Below, piece by piece: positions 8,186-13,766 of a stretch of 42,381 bases of DNA; position 1 is the first letter of the stretch, and the number at the start of each line of letters is the position of its first letter. The stretch is from the NCBI GenBank assembly GCA_026196275.1, contig JAPHTQ010000007.1, positions 1 to 42,381 of the forward strand, written 5' to 3'. The notes under the pieces are model-generated. The model saw only the letters and a list, made by a program, of their open reading frames with translations. It made no database searches and was not told where the DNA came from. Position numbers and translations under genes: made by a program. The stretch comes from Gammaproteobacteria bacterium (GTDB taxonomy: Bacteria; Pseudomonadota; Gammaproteobacteria; Thiohalomonadales; Thiohalomonadaceae).

Positions 8186-8562
8186 TGCGGGATTTTCGCT
8201 ACCCGAAAACCTGGTTGATTCTCGGTTGGTCGGGTATCGGCCTGCTGGTCTGGTTTTCACTGGCCAGCCTCACGCTGCATATCGATGTCGAGTATGGTGA
8301 TAAGTGGATGCACCTGCTCACCTATGCCTTGCTGATGGGGTGGTTCGTGCAGCTCTATTCTCGTTGGCCGCTGATCCTGCTGCATGCATTGCTGCTGATG
8401 CTGCTGGGGGTGATGTTAGAGTTTCTGCAAACGCAGACCGGACGCCACTTCGAGGTTGCCGACATGCTGGCAAATACTCTGGGGGTGACACTTGGAGGCA
8501 TCACGGTACTGACTCCGCTGCGCGATCGTCTGCTGTGGCTTGAACGGAAATTGTTTGTCTGA
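8185..8562 (+). CDS. VanZ-like family membrane protein
   Basis: Encodes 125 residues with four hydrophobic segments. The pattern DKWMHLLTYALLMGWF, then EFLQTQTGRHFEVADMLANTLGV, is that of VanZ-like proteins, a family named after the teicoplanin-resistance gene but mostly of unknown function. The start overlaps the uppP stop (TGATG), and the TSUP gene follows after 3 nt, so the three genes are likely co-transcribed. The longer upstream frame is inside uppP and is not used. Confidence 0.85.
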   Translation: MRDFRYPKTWLILGWSGIGLLVWFSLASLTLHIDVEYGDKWMHLLTYALLMGWFVQLYSRWPLILLHALLLMLLGVMLEFLQTQTGRHFEVADMLANTLGVTLGGITVLTPLRDRLLWLERKLFV

Positions 8563-8565
8563 ATC

Positions 8566-9300
8566 ATGCTCGAATCACTCTCATCTCTGGAACTGCTGCT
8601 GGCGGCGCTGATCATTATCACCGCCTTTTTTGTCCGTGGCATTGCCGGCTTCGGCTCGGGACTGATCGCCATTCCGCTACTGGCGCAGATGCTGCCGCTC
8701 TCGGTGGTGGTGCCGCTGGTGGGACTGCTCGACTATCTCGCCTCCACCAGTCATGGGGTGAAGCATCGCCAGGCGATCAGCTGGGGGGATATTCTGCCGC
8801 TGTTGCCGTTTACCTTCACCGGGGTACTGACGGCGCTCTATCTGTTCCATACCCTGGATGCGGAGCTGCTGCGCAAGGCGTTGGGCGGCTTTATCGTGCT
8901 CTACGCCCTCTACACCCTGCTTAGCTCCGGCCCCGGTTTTCACGGCAGCCGCTGGTGGGCGATCCCGGGCGGGGCCCTGGGGGGATTGATCGGCACCCTG
9001 TTCGGTACCGGCGGGCCGTTCTACGTGATCTACCTGCGGCTGCGCCACCTGCAGAAGAGCTCCTTCCGCGCCACGATTGCCATCGTTTTTCTTATCGACG
9101 GCGGCAGCCGCATCATCGGCTACTTCTTCTCCGGTTTTTACACCGGCGACACCATGTACCTGCTGGCCGCGGCGCTGCCGATCATGGTGATCGGTCTGTA
9201 TGTCGGCGGACATATCCACACCACGATCAGCCAGCAGAGCTTCCAGCGTGGTATCGGTCTGCTGCTGGTCGGCAGTGGCCTGGCGCTGCTGTTGCGTTAA
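8566..9300 (+). CDS. TSUP-family (TauE/SafE) membrane transporter
   Basis: Encodes 244 residues with about eight hydrophobic segments and the internally repeated glycine-rich motif of the TauE/SafE family (FVRGIAGFGSGLIAIPLL near residue 22, GGLIGTLFGTGGPFYVIY near residue 140). Members export sulfite, sulfoacetate or other organosulfur anions. In a putative sulfur oxidizer sulfite export is attractive, but the substrate cannot be assigned from sequence. The gene follows the VanZ-like gene after 3 nt and precedes ychJ by 12 nt. Confidence 0.88.
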   Translation: MLESLSSLELLLAALIIITAFFVRGIAGFGSGLIAIPLLAQMLPLSVVVPLVGLLDYLASTSHGVKHRQAISWGDILPLLPFTFTGVLTALYLFHTLDAELLRKALGGFIVLYALYTLLSSGPGFHGSRWWAIPGGALGGLIGTLFGTGGPFYVIYLRLRHLQKSSFRATIAIVFLIDGGSRIIGYFFSGFYTGDTMYLLAAALPIMVIGLYVGGHIHTTISQQSFQRGIGLLLVGSGLALLLR

Positions 9301-9312
9301 TTGGCGGATGTA

Positions 9313-9726
9313 ATGAAGAGGTGTCCCTGCGGCTCGGACAAGGCATATCGGGATTGTTGCGCACCACTGCATCACGGTGCAGCCTTGGCGGCAAGTGCCG
9401 AGGCGCTGATGCGCTCCCGTTACTGTGCCTACGTCCTCAAGCTGGGCGATTACCTCTCCGCCACCTGGCACCCCTCCAGCCGACCACAGGGTCTGGATAT
9501 CAGTCACGACGAAACCCCATGGCAACGCCTGCAGATCATCGACACCGTCGCCGGTAGTGAAAATGACGATGAAGGTGTCGTGGAGTTTGCCGCCTACTTT
9601 GCAGGCGGGCAGTTGCACGAACGCAGTCGTTTCGTCAAAGAGGGCGGGCAGTGGTTCTACGTCGACGGAGAACTCCTGCCGCCGGTGGCTGCCGCAAAGG
9701 TTGGGCGAAACGAATGGCTGGAATGA
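9313..9726 (+). CDS. ychJ: YchJ-family SEC-C protein (UPF0225)
   Basis: Encodes 137 residues. An N-terminal SEC-C zinc motif (CPCGSDKAYRDCC, residues 4-16) is followed by the YchJ middle domain with SAEALMRSRYCAYVLKLGDYL and ATWHPSSRP. The same zinc motif is found at the SecA C terminus; YchJ's own role is unknown. The frame opens with TTG at 9301, directly after the TSUP stop, but ATG 9313 gives the family start MKRCPCGSDK. It is the last gene of the uppP run before the accessory island. Confidence 0.88.
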   Translation: MKRCPCGSDKAYRDCCAPLHHGAALAASAEALMRSRYCAYVLKLGDYLSATWHPSSRPQGLDISHDETPWQRLQIIDTVAGSENDDEGVVEFAAYFAGGQLHERSRFVKEGGQWFYVDGELLPPVAAAKVGRNEWLE

Positions 9727-9800
9727 CCGACATCCGCAGGCTGGGAGCAGACATAGATCCCGTATATCTGCAGCCCACCAACAACATTGTCGCAACTGCC

Positions 9801-9824
9801 AAGCGGTGAGCTTGGGCGTTATGT
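9801..9824 (+). other. Possible integron recombination half-site at 5' end of higBA cassette
   Basis: GGGCGTTATGT (9814-9824) resembles the R' core (GTTRRRY) of integron attC sites and is preceded by a small CCAAGC / GCTTGG hairpin (9799-9816). A complementary R'' box upstream is not clear, so this may be a half-site or a secondary target. Its main support is the better attC-like site at 10484-10561, which has the same GGGCGTTAT ending. Confidence 0.35.
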
Positions 9825-9842
9825 AGTCTTCCTTAAGTCTTG

Positions 9843-9871
9843 TTGACAAGCGTCACGTGACGCGCTACACT
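9843..9871 (+). promoter_or_regulatory. higBA promoter with embedded palindromic operator
   Basis: TTGACA (9843-9848), a 17-nt spacer and TACACT (9866-9871) form a near-consensus sigma-70 promoter. The spacer holds the perfect 14-bp palindrome GCGTCACGTGACGC (9850-9863), well placed for repression by HigA or the HigBA complex. Transcription would start at about 9878, so the toxin mRNA is nearly leaderless (ATG at 9879). Confidence 0.75.
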
Positions 9872-9878
9872 TCTCCGC

Positions 9879-10160
9879 ATGATCAAATCCTTCGCCGACA
9901 AACGAACCCAAGAGCTTTACTCCAAGGGCAGGTCAAAGAAATTTCCTGCGGATGTTTCATCGAGAGCCGCTAGAAAACTTGAATACGTGGATCTGGCCTT
10001 ACAGCTGGAGGATTTGAAAGTGCCGCCCGGCAACCGCCTTCACCCGCTGTCAGGAAACAGGCAGGGGCAGCACGCAATTTCAATAAATGACCAGTGGCGT
10101 ATCTGTTTTCGTTTTGAAGATGGCGATGCGTATGAAGTCGAAGTGTGTGACTACCACTGA
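9879..10160 (+). CDS. higB: HigB-type toxin (RelE/HigB superfamily)
   Basis: Encodes 93 residues. The pattern SFADKRTQELYSKGRSKKFP, RAARKLEYVDLALQLEDLKVPPGNRLHPLSG, HAISINDQWRICFRF and a C-terminal EVEVCDYH is typical of HigB ribosome-dependent mRNA interferases. The basic residues and the C-terminal histidine match those needed for cleavage in the family. Toxin precedes antitoxin, as usual for higBA. Third-position GC is lower than in the neighbours, consistent with acquisition. The gene lies inside a putative integron cassette. Confidence 0.9.
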   Translation: MIKSFADKRTQELYSKGRSKKFPADVSSRAARKLEYVDLALQLEDLKVPPGNRLHPLSGNRQGQHAISINDQWRICFRFEDGDAYEVEVCDYH

Positions 10161-10174
10161 GTGAGGTGATGACT

Positions 10175-10489
10175 ATGACTATTCCTAATACCGCCGGCAT
10201 ACAACGCAAGCCGACTCATCCTGGCGAAATGCTAAGGGAGGATTTCCTTCCGGACTATGGCCTGTCCGTTGCCGGGTTGGCTGAATCTCTAGGTGTTTCT
10301 CGCCAATCAGTTAACGAATTACTGCGCGAACGTCGTGCTGTCAGTCCTGAAATGGCGCTCCGACTTGCTCGTTTGTTTGGTAACTCGCCAGAGTTCTGGC
10401 TGAATGCGCAGCGATCTGTTGATCTTTGGACGGCCGCTCAATCGGTTAAGGAAGAAGTGAATCGGATCAAGCCGCTACATGCGGCATAA
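10175..10489 (+). CDS. higA: HigA antitoxin, HTH-type repressor
   Basis: Encodes about 104 residues of an Xre-type HTH antitoxin. Diagnostic parts are KPTHPGEMLREDFLPDYGLS, the helix-turn-helix LAESLGVSRQSVNELLRERRAVSPEMALRLARLFG and SPEFWLNAQRSVDLW. It neutralises HigB and represses the operon through the upstream palindrome (inference from the family). In-frame GTG 10166 and ATG 10169 are possible, but GAGG at 10163-10166 is best spaced for ATG 10175. The stop codon TAA lies within the first box of the attC-like site, as in compact integron cassettes. Confidence 0.9.
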   Translation: MTIPNTAGIQRKPTHPGEMLREDFLPDYGLSVAGLAESLGVSRQSVNELLRERRAVSPEMALRLARLFGNSPEFWLNAQRSVDLWTAAQSVKEEVNRIKPLHAA

Positions 10490-10561
10490 CCATGCCATGC
10501 GCCGGATGTCAAAACCTCCGCTTTGCTGCGGTTCTGACACCGGTGATGGCGGGCGTTATAT
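10484..10561 (+). other. attC-like integron recombination site
   Basis: A 78-nt imperfect palindrome bounded by GCATAAC (10484-10490) and GTTATAT (10555-10561). Inside, GCCAT pairs with ATGGC. CCGG pairs with CCGG beyond one unpaired A (10506), followed by TGTCA/TGACA and a GC-rich tip stem (CCGC/GCGG). Complementary outer and inner boxes with an extrahelical base and a variable end loop are the structural signature of attC. No integrase gene is in the window. Confidence 0.65.
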
Positions 10562-10575
10562 GTCTGCTCCCGACA

Positions 10576-10654
10576 GGCGGATTCAATAGGTCAACGCAAC
10601 ATACTACATTCTACATAGGTAGAAGGAGTGTTGCGTTGACCTATTGAATCCGCC
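10576..10654. repeat. Perfect 26-bp inverted repeat with 27-nt loop
   Basis: The arm at 10576-10601 (starting GGCGGATTCAATAGG) is matched exactly in inverse at 10629-10654 (ending CCTATTGAATCCGCC). The 27-nt spacer has a weak inner CTAC/GTAG pairing. The lack of any mismatch implies recent origin or selection, and it could be two abutting terminal repeats left by an insertion sequence. Between here and the terminator at 10794 is about 140 nt with no intact gene, only a possible 3' gene remnant (about 10690-10795). Confidence 0.85.
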
Positions 10655-10793
10655 ACCCTATAGCTCAATGCATACGTGTAGACGGTTGACTTCCGCTTTG
10701 ATCGCTTATCAGACTACATCGCTGGTAATTACAAACTGATGGGTAAAGGGCGTATTCGCTTAAATCCAACTGTCGTGCTATCGGTGCATCATT

Positions 10794-10827
10794 AAAAAAG
10801 GCAGAGACCTTGCGGTCCCTGCCTTTT
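10794..10827 (-). terminator. Rho-independent terminator of tusE/dsrC-like gene
   Basis: Read on the minus strand: GGCAGGGACC, loop GCAA, GGTCTCTGCC, then six T. The 10-bp stem has one G-U pair and a GNRA tetraloop. It starts about 30 nt after the tusE/dsrC stop. A shorter T run on the other side could make it partly bidirectional. Confidence 0.9.
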
Positions 10828-10854
10828 CACATTACACACCAGGAGAGCGGTAAC

Positions 10855-11187
10855 TTAGCTGCAGCCCTTCGGACGCGGCAGACCGGCAATCTTGTTGGCG
10901 GATTTGATCAGGCCGTAGGGAAAGAGGGAGTAGATGTACTGCTGTGAGCTGCGCTCAGCGCCATACTTCTTTTTCATCAGCTTGGAGAAGACACGCGGCT
11001 CGGCCACGGTGCCGTACTCGGTGAAATACTCACGGGCTTCGTTGATGATGTCCCAGTGTTCATCGGTGAGCTCGACCTTCTCATTGGTGGCAATGCCTTC
11101 GGCGATCTTTTCGTTCCACTCGCTCAGGTCCTCAAGCCAACCGGCCTCACTCAGCAGAATGGTTTTGCCGTCGATTTGCAGTTCCAT
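10855..11187 (-). CDS. TusE/DsrC-family sulfur-carrier protein with single C-terminal Cys
   Basis: Encodes 110 residues starting MELQIDGKTILLSEAGWLED, with EHWDIINEAREYFTEYG and the ending KIAGLPRPKGCS. DsrC/TusE proteins carry persulfide sulfur, to tRNA thiolation in TusE or to dissimilatory sulfite reductase in DsrC. Only the near-terminal cysteine is present. The second cysteine of true DsrC, just before the IAGLP motif, is replaced (ANKIAGLP), as in TusE. The upstream extension to 11304 is the promoter region; ATG 11187 has a GAGGAAAG ribosome binding site. It is monocistronic, with its own promoter and terminator. Confidence 0.88.
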   Translation of the reverse strand: MELQIDGKTILLSEAGWLEDLSEWNEKIAEGIATNEKVELTDEHWDIINEAREYFTEYGTVAEPRVFSKLMKKKYGAERSSQQYIYSLFPYGLIKSANKIAGLPRPKGCS

Positions 11188-11275
11188 GTTTCTTTCCTCA
11201 TTGAATACGTGTTTAACAGGGTAGATCCCGTATCGGGACGCTCCACTCGAATAATAGCGAGTGAATTTGTAGGGG

Positions 11276-11304
11276 ATTATGCAATAGCATACAAAAACAG
11301 TCAA
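11276..11304 (-). promoter_or_regulatory. Sigma-70 promoter of tusE/dsrC-like gene
   Basis: On the minus strand, TTGACT (11304-11299), exactly 17 nt, then CATAAT (11281-11276). The predicted start near 11269 gives a leader of about 80 nt that includes a small CGTCCCGATACGGGA hairpin before the GAGGAAAG ribosome binding site. Close to consensus, so the gene is probably well expressed. Confidence 0.7.
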
Positions 11305-11348
11305 GTAATTTTTGATGTTTATCAGATTCCGCGCTCGCCCGGAATTGT

Positions 11349-13502
11349 TCAGGCCGGGGCGCGAATTTTCCAGCAGCGGTGGATATGGGGGTTGCGGGCG
11401 AAATCCCTGGGCAGGGTCCGTTCGGAGAGTTCCTCGATATTCAGCCCGCTGAGCGCCTCACGGTCGAGTTTGAAGCGGCGGAAGTTGTTGGAAAAGATCA
11501 ATAGCCCCCCCGGGGATAGCAGGGCCATGGCATTGCGGATCAGGCTGACGTGGTCGCGCTGGATGTCAAAGCTCTCCTCCATCCGCTTGGAACTGGAGAA
11601 GGTGGGCGGGTCGAGAAAGATGAGGTCAAAACGCTGTTTCCCGCGTTTGGCCTCCTGTTCCAGCCAGCGGGTGCAGTCTGCCTGGATGAAGCTGTGCTGT
11701 TGGCCGCGATAGCCGTTCAGTGCCATGTTCCGCCGCGCCCACTCCAGGTAGGTGTTGGACATGTCCACCGTGGTGGTGGTGCGGGCACCGCCGACGGCGG
11801 CATGGACGGTGGCAGCGCCGGTGTAGGCGAACAGGTTGAGGAAATGCCTGTCGCGCGCCTCCTCCTCGATCATCTGGCGGGTGATGCGGTGGTCGAGGAA
11901 CAGACCGGTATCGAGGTAGTCGGTGAAGTTGACCAGCAGGCGGCAGTTACCCTCGCGCACCTCGTGGAAGTGGCGTGTGTCGGCCTGCTTCTCATATTGG
12001 GCGCTGCCCTTTTGCTTGCGCCGTACCTTGAAGTGGATCTGTTCGCGGGGGATCTGCAACACCTCCGGTAGCACCGCCAGCGCCTCCTGCAGGCGCTGCA
12101 TTGCCTTGTCCGGATCGACAGTGCGCGGTGCCTGGTACTCCTGCACGTGGGCCCACAGCTTGTCTCCCTGGTAGAGATCGATGGCCAGGGCGTACTCGGG
12201 CAGGTCCGCATCATAGAGGCGGTAGCAGTCGATGCCCTCGCGCCGCGCCCACTTGCCGAGGTTTTTCAGGTTCTTGCGCAGGCGGTTGGCAAACATCTGT
12301 GCCCCCTCGCTGGCGCTGGCCGCAGGCTGTGCGCTCTCAGCCCCCCGGGCTGCTGTCGTTTGTGCGGGATCGTAGCGGAAGAGCTGGCACTCAAGCGGGC
12401 CGTTGAACAGGGTCAGCGGCTTTCTGCCGCGCAGGCCCACATGCGCGGCCAGTTCGGGGTTGGCGGTAAAGAGGGCCAGTTGCCAGCCGGGCAGAGCGTG
12501 CATCAGCTCGCCGATGCGGCTGTAGAGGCTGCGCAGCGCCTGCACCTCGCCGAGGCGCTCGCCGTAGGGAGGATTGGTGGCAATCAGGCCGTGCTCGGCG
12601 GGCGCCTCGGGCAGCTGCTGCTCCAGATCCTGCAGTGATACCTTGATATGGCCCTCCAGTCCGGCGCGGAGGATGTTCTCCTCACTGGCGCGCAGCGAGG
12701 CCGGATCGGCATCGTAGCCGATGATCGGAGGCAGTTGCTTAACCCCCGCCGTACGTCTCTGTTCCGCCTCCTCCAGCAGCTTCTGCCAGAGCGTTTCGTC
12801 GTGGCGGCGCCAGCGGAGAAAGCCGTAGTAGTCGCGGTAGAGTCCGGGGGCGATATCGGCGGCGATCAGCGCCCCCTCGATGAGCAGGGTGCCGGAGCCG
12901 CACATCGGGTCGAGCAGCGCACCGCCGTTGCGGGCGATGCCGGGCCAGCCCGCCTCCAGCAGGATCGCCGCGGCGAGGTTCTCCTTCAGTGGCGCGAGTA
13001 CCCCCTCCACCCGGTAACCGCGGCGGTGCAGGCTGCTGCCGGAGAGATCCAGGCTGATACGGGCGCGGTCCAGGCGCAGCTGCAGGTGGATGCGAATATC
13101 CGGGCTCTCCAGCTCCACCGAGGGGCGTTCATCGAACCGTTCACGGAAACGGTCCACCACCGCATCCTTGACCGTCAGTGCCGCATACTTGCTATGGCCG
13201 ATGGTGGCGTTGGCGCTCTTGACCTCCACCGCAAAACTGCCGTCGGAGAAGAGGTGTTTTTCCCAGCGGATCGCCCTGATCTCTTCATACAGCTGCTCCG
13301 GGGTGGCCGCCTTGACCGTGGTCAGCGGTAGCAGGATGCGGCTGGCGGTGCGTGACCAGAGGCAGGCGCGGTAGGCCGTTTCCAGACCGCCCTCGAAGGC
13401 GACGCCGGTATTGGCGGGGACCACCTTGCTGGCGCCGAGGCGGTGCAGCTCGGCGGCAAGCAGTTGAGGCATGCCTCGGGCGGCAGTGGCGAAGAATTTC
13501 AT
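11349..13502 (-). CDS. rlmL: Bifunctional 23S rRNA methyltransferase RlmKL
   Basis: Encodes 717 residues, the full fused length. RlmKL makes m2G2445 and m7G2069 in 23S rRNA. The order is: N-terminal ferredoxin-like/THUMP region (MKFFATAARGMPQLLAAELHR to about residue 160), first methyltransferase (DPMCGSGTLLIEGALIA; catalytic ATNPPYGERLGE), then the RlmK half (NLFAYTGAATVHAAVGGA; DPPTFSSSKRM). It lies 7 nt downstream of slyX on the same strand, with no terminator between, and is followed by the tusE/dsrC-like promoter region. Confidence 0.95.
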   Translation of the reverse strand: MKFFATAARGMPQLLAAELHRLGASKVVPANTGVAFEGGLETAYRACLWSRTASRILLPLTTVKAATPEQLYEEIRAIRWEKHLFSDGSFAVEVKSANATIGHSKYAALTVKDAVVDRFRERFDERPSVELESPDIRIHLQLRLDRARISLDLSGSSLHRRGYRVEGVLAPLKENLAAAILLEAGWPGIARNGGALLDPMCGSGTLLIEGALIAADIAPGLYRDYYGFLRWRRHDETLWQKLLEEAEQRRTAGVKQLPPIIGYDADPASLRASEENILRAGLEGHIKVSLQDLEQQLPEAPAEHGLIATNPPYGERLGEVQALRSLYSRIGELMHALPGWQLALFTANPELAAHVGLRGRKPLTLFNGPLECQLFRYDPAQTTAARGAESAQPAASASEGAQMFANRLRKNLKNLGKWARREGIDCYRLYDADLPEYALAIDLYQGDKLWAHVQEYQAPRTVDPDKAMQRLQEALAVLPEVLQIPREQIHFKVRRKQKGSAQYEKQADTRHFHEVREGNCRLLVNFTDYLDTGLFLDHRITRQMIEEEARDRHFLNLFAYTGAATVHAAVGGARTTTTVDMSNTYLEWARRNMALNGYRGQQHSFIQADCTRWLEQEAKRGKQRFDLIFLDPPTFSSSKRMEESFDIQRDHVSLIRNAMALLSPGGLLIFSNNFRRFKLDREALSGLNIEELSERTLPRDFARNPHIHRCWKIRAPA

Positions 13503-13509
13503 CGCTAAT

Positions 13510-13719
13510 TCAGTAGTGCGGTGGCGGGGTTTCGTCGGCCCGGGAGGCCACGGCGGAGGGCGCTACCTCCCGCACTACCGACTTGAGGTAGTTGAGCTGG
13601 TCACGCAGCTCTTCGATAGTCTTCTGCTGTGCCAGCAGCATCAGGGTCAGCTGCTCCTGCTCGGCCTCCAGATGGGCCGAGCGGATCTCCAGGTCGTCGA
13701 GGCGTGATTCCATGGTCAT
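13510..13719 (-). CDS. slyX: SlyX protein
   Basis: Encodes about 69 residues. The body is a coiled coil (SRLDDLEIRSAHLEAEQEQLTLMLLAQQ, TIEELRDQLNYLKSVV) and the tail ends ETPPPHY, the SlyX hallmark. Function is unknown. The frame reaches a GTG at 13770 that overlaps the stop of the DUF748 gene, which would suggest coupling but adds 17 non-family residues. Two closer ATGs (13719, 13713) fit the family better. Neither has a good ribosome binding site, so the start is uncertain. Confidence 0.85.
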   Translation of the reverse strand: MTMESRLDDLEIRSAHLEAEQEQLTLMLLAQQKTIEELRDQLNYLKSVVREVAPSAVASRADETPPPHY

Positions 13720-13766
13720 CGTCGTGGTTGATTCGGTTGCGGCGATTGTAGCATGCGCCACGATCT

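Noticed and set aside
8677-9849. 390-codon open frame on the minus strand
   Set aside because: Antisense of the TSUP and ychJ genes; glutamine/histidine-rich artefact of a GC-rich opposite strand.
10484-10561. Ordinary terminator for higBA
   Set aside because: There is no T run after the stem, and the paired outer boxes with an extrahelical base fit attC better. The terminator at 10794 belongs to the opposite strand.
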